Shown here: positions 1-8,872 of the stretch, one piece after another
Position numbering within the stretch: position 1 is the stretch's first letter
Layout of the letters: every line of letters starts with the position of its first letter
Origin: Larsenimonas suaedae
Lineage (GTDB): Bacteria; Pseudomonadota; Gammaproteobacteria; Pseudomonadales; Halomonadaceae
Direction of reading: 5' to 3'
Length of the DNA stretch: 64,000 nucleotides
Assembly (NCBI RefSeq): GCF_023712105.1
Contig: NZ_JAMLJI010000001.1
Span: 682,001-746,000 of the forward strand
Made by a program: the position numbers and the translations under genes
Notes under the pieces: generated by a model
Told to the model about the DNA's origin: nothing
The model's input: the letters and a program-made list of their open reading frames with translations, nothing else
Databases searched by the model: none

Positions 1-665
1 GCCTGCCTGAAGCGCCACCAGGACCGGGTCGCGAGAGCGTAGCTTATAACCACAAGCCGTGCCGGCACCCAGTTCAGCACATCGTCAAGCCGCGCTGCGG
101 CCCAGCCGAAATGGAGATAGCGCTTTGATTTGTAGCCCCACATGGCGTCCAGCGTATTGACCACGCGATAGATCACGACGCCCGGAAGCCCCGCCACCAT
201 GAACCAGAAGATCACCGCGAAAATGGCGTCGCTGCCGTTTTCGAGCACCGATTCGGTCGTCGCGGACGCCACCTGGCTTGGCGTCATTGCCTCGGTATCG
301 CGGCTAACCATCAGCCCGAGCCGCGTGCGGGCAAGATCAAGCTCCCCCCGACGCAGGGGCGCCGCCACCCGCCGCGCATGCTCCTTGAGACTGCGCCAGC
401 CAATCGCTACATAAAGTGTGATGATCGAGACCACGGCGTAGGTCGAGGTTCGATCCGACAGCACAAGCTCGAGCCAGAGCGACACAATCAGAAGCGGCAG
501 CACCACAACCGATAGCGCAATAAGCCCCGCTATTCGACTTGGTCGGTAGTAGCGCGCCTCCACCCAATCGATAATGCGACCAAGCCCCACAAGAGGGTGA
601 TAACGCCTTGGCTCACCAAAGGTGTGATCTAGCAACAAGGCCAGTGATAAAACGATAAACAGCAT
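1..665 (-). CDS. cbiB: Adenosylcobinamide-phosphate synthase CbiB/CobD (3' end outside window)
   Basis: Inner-membrane enzyme that joins the aminopropanol (phosphate) arm to adenosylcobyric acid. The translation starts MLFIVLSLALLLDHTFGEP and shows hydrophobic segments near residues 1-12, 45-65 and 75-92. The family hallmark appears as ENGSDAIFAVIF followed by NTLDAMWGYK. Only about 221 residues are present, because the C-terminus runs off the left edge. It follows cobC after 27 bases and is the last visible gene of the minus-strand cobT-cobS-cobU-cobC-cbiB run. The name cobD is also used for this protein in the aerobic nomenclature. Identity is clear; the stop codon is not visible. Confidence 0.9.
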   Translation of the reverse strand, partial: MLFIVLSLALLLDHTFGEPRRYHPLVGLGRIIDWVEARYYRPSRIAGLIALSVVVLPLLIVSLWLELVLSDRTSTYAVVSIITLYVAIGWRSLKEHARRVAAPLRRGELDLARTRLGLMVSRDTEAMTPSQVASATTESVLENGSDAIFAVIFWFMVAGLPGVVIYRVVNTLDAMWGYKSKRYLHFGWAAARLDDVLNWVPARLVVISYALATRSWWRFRQ

Positions 666-693
666 GTTCGAGGCTCACAATATAACGGTATAA

Positions 694-1335
694 TTAATAA
701 TTCAGCGCATCCGGCAGCGCAAACGGTGCCTGAACAACGCCGTGGTGCAGCAGTCTCAACCTGGGCACGGCCTCATCGTGATCGACCCGAACGCGCGCTA
801 CGCTTGCGTAGGGCACATCGAGTCGATGCACGTACGCACCGGCGTCATGGTTCATGCCCAGCACCTGTTGCAGAACCGCTCGAATCACGCCGCCGTGGGT
901 CATCACCACCGTATGACGCTCATGGCACATCAGCCTGTCCTTTAACGCCTCGCCCACACGTTGCTCGAACGCCGAAAGCGTTTCGCCGCCAGGGGGGCCT
1001 GCAAGCGCCGGCGCCGCCCAGAACCGCGCAAGATGGTCAGGGTCTTGCTCATAGAGCTCCGCCACCGGGCGCCCGTCCCAGTCGCCGAAATCCATTTCCG
1101 CCCAGCGTGCGTCCACATCCAGCTCGACACCTGCTGTCTCGGCCAGGCGCTCTCCCATGCGTCGGCAACGCTTTAATGGGGAACTTATAACGTGCGTTGG
1201 CGTAGGCAGCCACCCAAGCACCGCCTCGATCTGGCGTGTCCCTTCTGCACTGAGCTCAACGTCTGTGCGCCCACGCAGCATCGGGCCCCCTTCGCAGGCA
1301 CCATGGCGGACGAAATCGATAATGGTTGCGCTCAT
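694..1335 (-). CDS. cobC: Alpha-ribazole phosphatase, histidine phosphatase family
   Basis: Predicted to remove the phosphate from alpha-ribazole 5'-phosphate or adenosylcobalamin 5'-phosphate in nucleotide-loop assembly. The 213-residue protein has the phosphatase motif RHG at residues 10-12 (catalytic His11), the acidic segment AEMDFGDWDG near 79-88, and the second histidine in MTHGG near 145-149. I chose the ATG at 1335: it overlaps the cobU stop as ATGA, has GGAGGG just upstream, and begins MSATIIDFVRHG as expected for the family. A longer in-frame start at 1407 would lie inside cobU. The cob context separates it from other histidine phosphatases. Confidence 0.9.
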   Translation of the reverse strand: MSATIIDFVRHGACEGGPMLRGRTDVELSAEGTRQIEAVLGWLPTPTHVISSPLKRCRRMGERLAETAGVELDVDARWAEMDFGDWDGRPVAELYEQDPDHLARFWAAPALAGPPGGETLSAFEQRVGEALKDRLMCHERHTVVMTHGGVIRAVLQQVLGMNHDAGAYVHRLDVPYASVARVRVDHDEAVPRLRLLHHGVVQAPFALPDALNY

Positions 1336-1886
1336 GTGCCCTCCGGATGGCCAAGTGCCGGCATCGGCACGCCCTTCAAGCACTGTGGCAATCCGGCCAC
1401 GACCCACCAGGCGTGGCTGGCCCGCTGTGCGATGCGCTGATGCGCCGTACCGGAGAGATCGACAAAACGTCGACTGAGTGCGTTCATCGGCACCACGCCC
1501 TGGCCGACTTCATTGCTCACGATCAGAATCCGGCCTTCGGCGTGGGCCAGAACGTCGTCGAGCGCCTCGAGCGCAGCCGTCATGTCCCGCTCGCGCAAAA
1601 GCTCGTTGGTTAGCCAAAGTGTCAGGCAGTCGACCAGCACGCAGCGCCCGGGCGCCATCGCCCGAGAAAGCGTCTCAGGCAGGTCCAGCGGCGACTCGAT
1701 CAACCCCCACCCCTCCGGGCGGCGGGCGCGGTGTAGCTCGATGCGCTCCCGCATCGACGTATCGTCACCAGCCTGGGCGGTCGCGACATAGATGACCTCG
1801 TTCTCTCGATGCATCGAATACTGGGCAAGCGTTTCGGCAAACCGGCTCTTACCGGAACGCGCGCCCCCAAGAATCAGTTCAACCAC
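1332..1886 (-). CDS. cobU: Adenosylcobinamide kinase / adenosylcobinamide-phosphate guanylyltransferase
   Basis: Bifunctional enzyme that phosphorylates adenosylcobinamide and transfers GMP to give AdoCbi-GDP, the substrate of CobS. The 184-residue protein has a P-loop GGARSGKS at residues 7-14, HRARRPEGW near 52-60 (the region holding the guanylylated histidine in the family), and the conserved SNEVGQGVVP near 123-132. It overlaps cobS upstream by 13 bases and cobC downstream by 4 bases, so translation is probably coupled. The length is normal for the family. It is called CobP in the aerobic pathway. Confidence 0.94.
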   Translation of the reverse strand: MVELILGGARSGKSRFAETLAQYSMHRENEVIYVATAQAGDDTSMRERIELHRARRPEGWGLIESPLDLPETLSRAMAPGRCVLVDCLTLWLTNELLRERDMTAALEALDDVLAHAEGRILIVSNEVGQGVVPMNALSRRFVDLSGTAHQRIAQRASHAWWVVAGLPQCLKGVPMPALGHPEGT

Positions 1887-2656
1887 ACCGCTACTCCTGC
1901 CAATAACACTGAAAGTTCAGTAATCTGCTGAGAAAATCCCAGCGCATCGCCGGTATACCCGCCAAGCATTGTCCGAAGCCACCGCGCAAGCCCGACGTAG
2001 GCAACCGCAGCCACACCAATCATCAATGCGCCGGTAGTGCCGCAGGCCCACAGCGCGATCACACACGCCGTCAGCGCCGAGCCCCCCTGAACCCTGCCCG
2101 CGACCGGACTGGCCTGGGCGCGCACCTTGCTGTCGCTCAGACGCACATAGGAAAGCCGCCCCATGACCGCAACCGCCACGGCCCGGCCAAGACAGTGCGC
2201 CGCGATCAGCGTCACGGTGGCAACGCCGGCGGACACCTCGACCAGCGCAACCAACAGGGCGTACTTCAAGAGGGTTGTCCCCACCAGCGCGAGCACCCCG
2301 TAGCTGCCGACCCGGCTGTCCTTCATGATCACAAGGCGCTGCTCTCGGGTGTGGCCGCCGCCAAGGGCATCGACCGTATCCGCAAGCCCGTCTTCGTGCA
2401 GCCCGCCGGTCACAAGCCAACCAATGATCAATGAAAGCCCTACCGCGACCGTGGGCGGCCAAAGCAGCAACGAAAGCCACAGCACGAGGGCGATCAGCCC
2501 CCCGATCAGCGCTCCGATCAATGGGTAATACCTGAGCGCATCGGACAGCTCATTACCTTCCGGCCGCTCGGTCCGCATCGCCGGCAGCCGGGTCAGAAAA
2601 CTGACCGCCCACCCCATGAGACGCGCTTCACGGCGGCATCGATCACGCAGCGTCAT
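1874..2656 (-). CDS. cobS: Adenosylcobinamide-GDP ribazoletransferase (cobalamin synthase)
   Basis: Integral membrane enzyme that condenses AdoCbi-GDP with alpha-ribazole (phosphate) to form adenosylcobalamin (phosphate). The 260-residue protein contains the family motif GGLHEDGLADTVD at residues 84-96, whose acidic residues bind metal, and several membrane helices (about 45-64, 68-82, 118-150, 180-210 and 240-258). The ATG at 2656 overlaps the cobT stop as ATGA; an internal Met at residue 14 is an alternative start. Length and motif are typical. Confidence 0.94.
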   Translation of the reverse strand: MTLRDRCRREARLMGWAVSFLTRLPAMRTERPEGNELSDALRYYPLIGALIGGLIALVLWLSLLLWPPTVAVGLSLIIGWLVTGGLHEDGLADTVDALGGGHTREQRLVIMKDSRVGSYGVLALVGTTLLKYALLVALVEVSAGVATVTLIAAHCLGRAVAVAVMGRLSYVRLSDSKVRAQASPVAGRVQGGSALTACVIALWACGTTGALMIGVAAVAYVGLARWLRTMLGGYTGDALGFSQQITELSVLLAGVAVWLN

Positions 2657-3696
2657 ACCGTGACGCCGGCGTCGTCAAACGAGGCCATTTCATTGTAGAA
2701 CGCCAGTGCCGAGCGCAACATCGGCAACGCAAGTGCCGCCCCGCTGCCCTCGCCGATGCGAAGGCCCAGTGAGAGCAGTGGCCTTGCGGCGAGCCAATCG
2801 AGAGCCAGCGCGTGACCGCGCTCCTCGGACTGATGTGAAAAGATCAGGTACTCCCGCGCCTCCGGCGCAATCGCACAGGCGTACATCGCCGCCACGCTCA
2901 CCATGAAGCCATCGATCACCACCGCCATGCCGGCCTCGGCACCGGCAAGAATCGCCCCGACCAGCCCTACGAGCTCGAAACCGCCCAGCGCGGCCAGTGT
3001 ATCGATCGGATCGAACAGCGCCTCACGGTGACGCCGGAGCGCCTGGGTAATAAGGGCCTTCTTGCGCGCGAGCTGAATGTCGTTGACGCCCGTACCTCGC
3101 CCGACGCACGCCGCCACCGGGTGGCCGGTGAGCGCAGCCATCAGGGCGCTTGCCGAACTGGTGTTGCCAATGCCCATTTCACCGAGGGCAATCAGGTTGG
3201 TGCCCTCATGGTGCAGCCTGCCAATGAGCGATCGGGCATGCTCGAACCCTGCCTCCACGCAGTTCCGATCCATCGCCGGACCCTGATGAAACGCCGCCGT
3301 GCCCGCGCCAAGACGGGCATCGATGATGCGCTCATCGTCGAGAGCCGTGCGCATGCCCCAATCAACCACGGTCACGGGAAGATCCGCCTGGCGTGCGAAG
3401 GCGTTGACGCTGGCGCCACCGGCCAGAAAGTTCGACACCATCTGGCGCGTCACCGCCTGAGGCGCGATCGAGACGCCAAATTCGGCCACGCCGTGATCAC
3501 CGGCCATGATCAGAAGCCTTGGCGCGCGAATCTCTGGAGGCGTTGCCTGAAACGGCGGCGTGCCAAGCACGCGGGCAAGCGTAAAGGCCAGAGCTTCAAG
3601 CTCGCCCAAAGCGCCCGGGGGCTTGGTTCGGCTGTCGATCCGGCGGCGAATCAGATCGTCCATCACGGTCGACACCGGAGGAATGTTAAAGGTCAT
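2653..3696 (-). CDS. cobT: Nicotinate-nucleotide-dimethylbenzimidazole phosphoribosyltransferase
   Basis: Activates the lower ligand by making alpha-ribazole 5'-phosphate from nicotinate mononucleotide and dimethylbenzimidazole. Visible family signatures are SRTKPPGALGELE near the N-terminus, GDHGV, ALGEMGIGNTSSASAL, and the C-terminal RIGEGSGAALALP that holds the catalytic glutamate. The reading frame is open upstream to 3804, but homologous sequence begins around MTFNIPPVSTVMDDL, so I start it at 3696; an ATG at 3708 is possible and neither has a strong ribosome site. It heads the minus-strand cob operon, divergent from the riboswitch-controlled operon. Confidence 0.92.
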   Translation of the reverse strand: MTFNIPPVSTVMDDLIRRRIDSRTKPPGALGELEALAFTLARVLGTPPFQATPPEIRAPRLLIMAGDHGVAEFGVSIAPQAVTRQMVSNFLAGGASVNAFARQADLPVTVVDWGMRTALDDERIIDARLGAGTAAFHQGPAMDRNCVEAGFEHARSLIGRLHHEGTNLIALGEMGIGNTSSASALMAALTGHPVAACVGRGTGVNDIQLARKKALITQALRRHREALFDPIDTLAALGGFELVGLVGAILAGAEAGMAVVIDGFMVSVAAMYACAIAPEAREYLIFSHQSEERGHALALDWLAARPLLSLGLRIGEGSGAALALPMLRSALAFYNEMASFDDAGVTV

Positions 3697-3766
3697 GAAG
3701 GCTCGCATGCGGGTTCGAGGGCGCTCAGAACATACCACCGGCAAAGGCCACAACCAAGCACCTGCA

Positions 3767-3795
3767 TTGACGGGCTCGCAGCGCCTCAATAGGAT
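3767..3795 (+). promoter_or_regulatory. Sigma-70-like promoter of the riboswitch-controlled cob operon
   Basis: A -35 element TTGACG (3767-3772) and a -10 element TAGGAT (3790-3795) are separated by exactly 17 bases. The predicted start, near 3802, falls just before the first conserved base of the cobalamin riboswitch. The element lies upstream of cobT on the opposite strand. It is inferred from consensus and position only. Confidence 0.6.
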
Positions 3796-3804
3796 GGTCG
3801 CCAC

Positions 3805-3925
3805 GCACAGGTGCCCGGCCGCACGCCGGGATAATCGGGAAAGTGATGTGAGTTCACTGCTGTCCCCGCAACGGTAAGCCGCCCGCCTCGGTTCGAGACG
3901 GCTGCAAGCCCGGAGACCGGCCTGA
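3805..3925 (+). promoter_or_regulatory. Cobalamin (B12) riboswitch
   Basis: The plus strand carries the conserved elements in order: AGGTGCC (3809-3815), GGGATAATCGGGAAA (about 3828-3842), the B12 box CCGCAACGGTAAG (3866-3878) and AGCCCGGAGACCGGCC (3907-3922). Short stems between them close as expected for the class. No T-rich intrinsic terminator follows before the chelatase gene, so control is probably at translation initiation. It should repress the plus-strand cob operon when adenosylcobalamin is abundant. It lies between the divergent cobT and chelatase genes; no second copy faces cobT. Confidence 0.92.
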
Positions 3926-3978
3926 TGCGCTTTTGTTCACCTCTCTTGACGCGTACGGGCGATGCGCGGGAACGGACC

Positions 3979-4035
3979 ATGACACCACACGTTTTGATGA
4001 TCGCGGCGACCGCGCTTAACGGAGTTGCCCGATGA
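3979..4035 (+). CDS. Possible leader peptide overlapping the chelatase start
   Basis: An 18-codon frame (MTPHVLMIAATALNGVAR) runs from the ATG at 3979 to a TGA that overlaps the next gene's ATG as ATGA. The same frame is open back to an ATG at 3925, at the 3' edge of the riboswitch, giving 36 codons. GGAACGG sits a few bases before the 3979 ATG. I recognise no family. It may be a translated leader that couples riboswitch state to chelatase translation, or chance. The evidence is position and overlap only. Confidence 0.25.
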   Translation: MTPHVLMIAATALNGVAR

Positions 4036-5807
4036 GCACGTCTCCCCTGTTTCCGTTCACGGCCGTGATCGGTCAAGGCACGCTCAAGCGCGCCTTGATG
4101 CTCGCCGCCATCGAGCCTCGCCTTGGGGGCGTGTTGATCTCGGGCCCGCGAGGCAGTGCGAAATCGACGCTTGCCCGTGCGCTCGCCGCGCTTTTGCCCT
4201 CGAGAGACGCCCGCTTCGTGACCCTGCCGCTTGGTGCCAGCGAAGACCGCCTCACCGGCAGCCTCGATCTAAACCACGCGCTCTCTGAGCAGCGCGTGCG
4301 CTTCAATCCGGGACTTCTGGCGCAGGCCGATCAAGGCATTCTCTACATCGATGAAGTCAACCTGCTGCCCGACAGCCTGGTCGACCAGCTCCTCGATGTG
4401 GCGGCCTCCGGCGTCAACGTGGTCGAGCGCGACGGCGTCAGCCACTCACACCCGGCCCGGTTCACGCTGATCGGCACCATGAACCCTGATGAAGGCGCGC
4501 TTCGACCCCAGCTTGCCGACCGATTCGGTCTTCAGGTCGAGCTTGCCGATGCGCTGAGCCCCGAGCAGCGCATGGCGATTGTGCGCGCCCGCCGCGCGTT
4601 CGATGACGACCCCGAGGGGTTCTGCGCGCAGTACGCGAACGACCAGCGCGCCCTGACCGAAACCATTGCCACCGCCCGGGCGCAGCGCGCACGCGTCACC
4701 CTCTCGCCGGCGCTCGAGCTCGACATCGCCACCCGCGCCATGAACGCAGGCGTTGAGGGCGTGCGCGCCGACATCGCCTGGCAGCGCGCCGCTTGCGCTC
4801 ACGCCGCGCTTGACGGCCGAACGGCTGTCACGGCCGCCGACATCGACCTGGTCGAGCCCTTGGTGTTGAATCATCGGCGGACGACACCGCCGCCTCCGAA
4901 TCAGGGCAATCACAATACCCCTGATACGCCGCCACAATCGTCGTCGAACGACGCTCCGGGCGCTGGTAACGATCATGAGACCCGTGACACCAGCGAGGCC
5001 TCACCGTCTTCGGAAGACGACGGCGCGCACGGCGCCTTGCCGCCCGAGCCTCAGCCGACCGGCACCCGCCGCCGCTGGCGCCCGCTTGAGCGCAGCGCCT
5101 CCGGCGACAACGCCGCCGCCCCGCTTGAGGCCGAGCGCGCTCGGCACGTGGGAGGCGCCAACAAGGGCGCCCGCCAGCACCGCAGCGCCGTGGGCCCGGT
5201 CGACTGGCCGCGAACGCTTGCCGCCGGGCTTTTCGACGCCGCGCCGCAGCCGCACCATCGACGTCGTCGCACCGGCCGCCAGTCGCCTCTTCTGATCGTG
5301 CTCGACCGCTCCGGCTCGACACGTGCCGGCGCGCGCTTCAGTCAGCTCAAGGGGCTTCTTGCCAATATCGTCGAGCACGCCTACCGCACCCGGCGGCAAC
5401 TGGCCGTGCTGTCCTTCGGCGGCGACGGGGTTGTCTGGACGCATGCCCTCGGCCGAGCGCCGAAGCACGTCGAGACACTGCTTGCCCCGCTCGGTGCCGG
5501 CGGCGGCACACCGCTTCTGGACGCGCTCGAACGCGCGCGCTCAGAACTCGCGCGCTGGCAAAAACGCTTCAAGGTTCAGGCTGAAAGCTGGCTTTTGACC
5601 GACGCCCGAGCGCCGTTTCCAAAGACGCTTCCCCCCTGGCCCGGCGCCCTGACGGTTGTGGATACCGAGCAGGGGCGCGTACGTCTTAATCGCGCCGAGG
5701 CGCTCGCCAAGGCGCTCGACGCGCAGTACACAACGCTTGACGAGTATCCGGCCCTTGATGACACAGGCGCCGGTTCGACCGCACCCCCACGAGGAGCCCT
5801 TGCATGA
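4032..5807 (+). CDS. Chelatase AAA/VWA protein (ChlI-ChlD-like), probable cobaltochelatase partner of CobN
   Basis: A 591-residue fusion of the two small chelatase subunits. The N-terminal AAA+ ATPase has Walker A GPRGSAKST at residues 39-47 and Walker B ILYIDEVNLLPD near 106-117. A proline- and acid-rich linker covers about residues 280-400. The C-terminal von Willebrand domain has a MIDAS-type DRSGS near residue 426 and GGGTPLLDAL further on. In magnesium and cobalt chelatases such subunits hydrolyse ATP to power metal insertion by the large subunit. Its place first in the riboswitch-controlled operon, with cobN in the same locus, argues for cobalt; magnesium chelatase is unlikely because no chlorophyll genes are present. 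Confidence 0.85.
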   Translation: MSTSPLFPFTAVIGQGTLKRALMLAAIEPRLGGVLISGPRGSAKSTLARALAALLPSRDARFVTLPLGASEDRLTGSLDLNHALSEQRVRFNPGLLAQADQGILYIDEVNLLPDSLVDQLLDVAASGVNVVERDGVSHSHPARFTLIGTMNPDEGALRPQLADRFGLQVELADALSPEQRMAIVRARRAFDDDPEGFCAQYANDQRALTETIATARAQRARVTLSPALELDIATRAMNAGVEGVRADIAWQRAACAHAALDGRTAVTAADIDLVEPLVLNHRRTTPPPPNQGNHNTPDTPPQSSSNDAPGAGNDHETRDTSEASPSSEDDGAHGALPPEPQPTGTRRRWRPLERSASGDNAAAPLEAERARHVGGANKGARQHRSAVGPVDWPRTLAAGLFDAAPQPHHRRRRTGRQSPLLIVLDRSGSTRAGARFSQLKGLLANIVEHAYRTRRQLAVLSFGGDGVVWTHALGRAPKHVETLLAPLGAGGGTPLLDALERARSELARWQKRFKVQAESWLLTDARAPFPKTLPPWPGALTVVDTEQGRVRLNRAEALAKALDAQYTTLDEYPALDDTGAGSTAPPRGALA

Positions 5808-6406
5808 GCGACGCAGCTGATACCAAGTACCGTGAACGCATGGCTACCAAAAAGCAGGTCGTCGATGAGCGCATCGCCCGCGCAACGATCGAACGGGGCG
5901 TTTTGATCCTGATGAAAGGCAACGGCAAGGGCAAAAGCAGCTCGGCCTTTGGCACGCTCGCCCGCGCCCTCGGCCACGGCCACCGGGCCGCCGTCATCCA
6001 GTTCATCAAGGGCCGCAAGGCCACCGGCGAGTACCTGTTCTTCAAGGATCATCCTCAGGTCAATTTCCACGTCATGGGCCATGGCTTCACCTGGGAAACC
6101 CAGGACGCCACCAAGGACCGGGACGCCGCGCTCGCAGCCTGGGCTCAGGCCGAGGTCTACCTTCAGGACCCGAACTACCACTTCCTGGTGTTCGATGAGC
6201 TCTCCTATATGCTGAAGTACGGCCATCTCGAGCCAGAGCGCGTGGCAAAAGCACTTGCCGCACGGCCCGCGCACCAGAACGTCATCGTGACCGGGCGCAC
6301 CATGGCCCGAGAGCTTCAGGACATTGCCGATACCATCAGCATCGTCAACGATGAGCGCCACGCCTTTCGACAGGGCGTCAAGGCTCAACCCGGCATTGAG
6401 TACTGA
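5804..6406 (+). CDS. cobO: Cob(I)yrinic acid a,c-diamide adenosyltransferase
   Basis: ATP:corrinoid adenosyltransferase of the CobA/CobO/BtuR class, which adds the upper adenosyl ligand. The 200-residue protein has an unusual P-loop GNGKGKSS at residues 39-46, then the family segments FIKG, NFHVMGHGFTWETQD and FDELSYMLKYG. The start overlaps the preceding stop as ATGA. The size is typical. It sits between the chelatase component and cobB, which fits adenosylation of the diamide. Confidence 0.95.
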   Translation: MSDAADTKYRERMATKKQVVDERIARATIERGVLILMKGNGKGKSSSAFGTLARALGHGHRAAVIQFIKGRKATGEYLFFKDHPQVNFHVMGHGFTWETQDATKDRDAALAAWAQAEVYLQDPNYHFLVFDELSYMLKYGHLEPERVAKALAARPAHQNVIVTGRTMARELQDIADTISIVNDERHAFRQGVKAQPGIEY

Positions 6407-6413
6407 GACTGCC

Positions 6414-7751
6414 ATGACCGACGTCACCGCCCCCACTCGCGAGGCCCTATGCCCGGCCCTGTTCATTGCAGGCATCGCTTCCGGTCAGGGCAAGACCACC
6501 GTGACGGCCGCGCTTGCACGCCTGCATCGCCGCAAGGGGCGCAAGGTCGCGATCTTCAAGACCGGGCCGGACTACCTCGACCCGCTGATTCTGGCCCAGG
6601 CTGCCGACCACCCGGTCGAGCCGCTCGATCTCTGGATGGCCGGCGACGCCTTCTGCCGCCAGCAACTGTTCGATGCCGCGCGCCAGTGTGATCTGATCCT
6701 GATCGAGGGGGCGATGGGCCTTTTTGACGGCACGCCCTCGAGCGCCGACCTCGCCGCGACGTTCGGTATTCCCGTCGCTGCCGTCATTAACGCCAAGGGC
6801 ATGGCCCAGACCACCGCCGCGCTGGCCTTCGGGCTCAAATACGCCCCGCAGCCTGCGAGCAGGGCGTTTGAGCTTGCCGGCATCATCGGTAACCACGTGG
6901 GCAGCGCCCGCCACCGGGAACTGATCGAGACAAGCCTGCCCGATGACATTGCCCTGCTTGCAACGCTTGCCCGAGACGAGGCGTTCGAGCTGCCCTCGCG
7001 TCACCTCGGGCTGGTTCCTCCGAGTGAGCAGGACGGGCTTTCCAGACGCATTGACGCCGCCGCCGATGCGCTTGAAGGCACGGCCCTGGCCGCGCTGCCC
7101 CCGGCCTGTCGCTTTTTCGACCAGCACATTCCGGCGCCCGAGCCCACCCTGGCCGGCAAGACGGTCGCGATCGCCCGAGACGATGCGTTCAGTTTCATCT
7201 ACGCGGCGAACCTGCGCCTTCTTCGCGCCCTGGGCGCCGAGCTTTGCTTTTTCTCACCGCTTGAGGACGCGCATCTGCCGGACGCCGACGCCTACTGGCT
7301 GCCAGGCGGTTACCCCGAGCTTCACGGCAAGGCCCTGAGCGCCAACACCGCTTTGCACGAGGCACTTCGTCAGCGCCACCGCGCCGGCACGCCGATACTT
7401 GCCGAGTGCGGCGGTATGCTCTTTTTGCATGAAACCCTGACCGACCACGCCGGCACCTGCCACACCATGGCCGGGCTCTTGCAGGGGCATGGCGAAATGC
7501 GCACCAAGCGCGGCTGTCAGGGCATGCAGTACGCGCCGCTGCCTGAAGGCGACATTCGCGGCCACGCGCACCACCACGCGAGAAGCCACGCAACGCTCGA
7601 GCCGCTGACCCATGCCCGGCGCGCCCATCACCCGGCACCGGGTGAGGCAATCTATCGGAGCGAACGCCTCACGGCGAGCTACCTGCATCTGTTCTTTCCC
7701 TCGAACCCAGCCGCCGTGGCCTCGTTGTTCGGCGCAGACGGCTCACGCTGA
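6414..7751 (+). CDS. cobB: Cobyrinate a,c-diamide synthase
   Basis: Glutamine-dependent amidotransferase that amidates the a and c side chains (CobB or CbiA). The 445-residue protein has an N-terminal dethiobiotin-synthase-like ATPase with P-loop SGQGKTT at residues 23-29 and [10 protein letters not shown]. The C-terminal class-I-like glutaminase domain has ECGGM with nucleophile Cys332 and a histidine in SYLHLFF. I chose the ATG at 6414, eight bases after cobO, because homology begins there; the open frame further upstream lies inside cobO. The substrate (cobyrinate or hydrogenobyrinate) depends on which cobalt route operates. Confidence 0.93.
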   Translation: MTDVTAPTREALCPALFIAGIASGQGKTTVTAALARLHRRKGRKVAIFKTGPDYLDPLILAQAADHPVEPLDLWMAGDAFCRQQLFDAARQCDLILIEGAMGLFDGTPSSADLAATFGIPVAAVINAKGMAQTTAALAFGLKYAPQPASRAFELAGIIGNHVGSARHRELIETSLPDDIALLATLARDEAFELPSRHLGLVPPSEQDGLSRRIDAAADALEGTALAALPPACRFFDQHIPAPEPTLAGKTVAIARDDAFSFIYAANLRLLRALGAELCFFSPLEDAHLPDADAYWLPGGYPELHGKALSANTALHEALRQRHRAGTPILAECGGMLFLHETLTDHAGTCHTMAGLLQGHGEMRTKRGCQGMQYAPLPEGDIRGHAHHHARSHATLEPLTHARRAHHPAPGEAIYRSERLTASYLHLFFPSNPAAVASLFGADGSR

Positions 7752-7753
7752 CC

Positions 7754-8872
7754 ATGTGGCCTGAAAGCGACGACGCATCCCGCCCGCTCAGAACCGGTTT
7801 GACGACCGGCAGCTGCGCGACGGCGTGTGCGTTGGCCGCGGCCAGGTTGTTGCTGTCAGGCACGCCCACCACACAGTGTGATATCGACCTGCCCGCCCGT
7901 CGGGGACGACCGGGCAAGCGGGTCAGCCTGCCGATCACCCGCTGCGAGCGTGTGGCACCCGACCGCGCCCGCGCCGATACGATCAAGGACGCCGGCGACG
8001 ACCCGGACGTCACCCACGGCGCCACCGTGTTCGTGGTGGTGACGCAAGGCGCCCCCGGCATTCGCTTTCACGCCGAGCGCGGCGTCGGGGTTGTCACTCG
8101 AGACGGCCTGCCCGTACCTCGGGGGGAACCTGCGATTAACCCGGTGCCCCGGCGCATGATCACCGAGCACCTCGACACCCTGATTCGGGAGCACGGCGGC
8201 GAGCTCGGCTTCGACGTTGCCATTGGCGTTGAGCGCGGCGAAGCGCTTGCCCTGAAAACCATGAATCCCCGCCTCGGGATCGAGGGCGGGTTGTCGATTC
8301 TCGGGACGACCGGCATCGTGCGGCCGTTTTCCTGTGCGGCCTACATCGCCTCGATCCATCAGGCAATCGATGTGGCCCACACCAACGGCGTCACCCACGT
8401 GGCTGCGACCACCGGCAACATCAGCGAGCGCTACGCCAGGCACACGTTTGGCCTTGAGGACATGGCGCTGATCGAGATGGGCGACTTCGCCGGCGCCGTA
8501 CTCAAGTACCTGCGCCGGGTGCCCATGGCCCGGCTTTCGCTGGTCGGGGGCATTGGCAAGATCAGCAAGCTCGCCAACGGCCACCTTGACCTGCACAGCC
8601 GCGCCTCAAGCATCGATTTCGAGTTCATTGCCGAATGCGCCCGCGAGCTTGGCGCCTCGAACGCCATGCTCGAGGCCATTCGAGGCGCCAACACGACCGG
8701 CGCGGCGATCGAGGCGGCCTGCGCCCTGCCGCTGGCCGAACGCCTGTGCAAGCGAGCCTGGGAGACCGCACGGTCTCGCCTGCCGGCGACGCTTTTGGTG
8801 GATGTCACCGCGACCGACCGTCAGGGCCATTGCCTCGGCGCCTGGCCCCGGGAGACCGCATGCGCGCACTGA
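7754..8872 (+). CDS. cbiD: Cobalt-precorrin-5B C1-methyltransferase
   Basis: The enzyme of the early-cobalt (anaerobic) route that methylates C1, replacing CobF. The 372-residue protein has the N-terminal signature [12 protein letters not shown] at residues 13-24, [13 protein letters not shown] near 77-89, and NPVPRRMI and [16 protein letters not shown] further on. It starts two bases after the cobB stop and overlaps cobK by 13 bases. No cobF or cobG is seen in the window, so this gene and cbiG indicate CbiD-type chemistry. Confidence 0.95.
   Translation: MWPESDDASRPLRTGLTTGSCATACALAAARLLLSGTPTTQCDIDLPARRGRPGKRVSLPITRCERVAPDRARADTIKDAGDDPDVTHGATVFVVVTQGAPGIRFHAERGVGVVTRDGLPVPRGEPAINPVPRRMITEHLDTLIREHGGELGFDVAIGVERGEALALKTMNPRLGIEGGLSILGTTGIVRPFSCAAYIASIHQAIDVAHTNGVTHVAATTGNISERYARHTFGLEDMALIEMGDFAGAVLKYLRRVPMARLSLVGGIGKISKLANGHLDLHSRASSIDFEFIAECARELGASNAMLEAIRGANTTGAAIEAACALPLAERLCKRAWETARSRLPATLLVDVTATDRQGHCLGAWPRETACAH

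Noticed and set aside
3697-3800. Second cobalamin riboswitch facing cobT
   Set aside because: An AGGTGC-like string is present on the minus strand, but no B12 box or downstream core follows.
3786-4076. 96-residue minus-strand frame over the riboswitch region
   Set aside because: It runs antisense through the conserved cobalamin riboswitch and has no family features.
5576-6475. 299-residue minus-strand frame over the chelatase gene end and cobO
   Set aside because: It overlaps well-identified genes in antisense and has no recognisable motif; high GC keeps such frames open.
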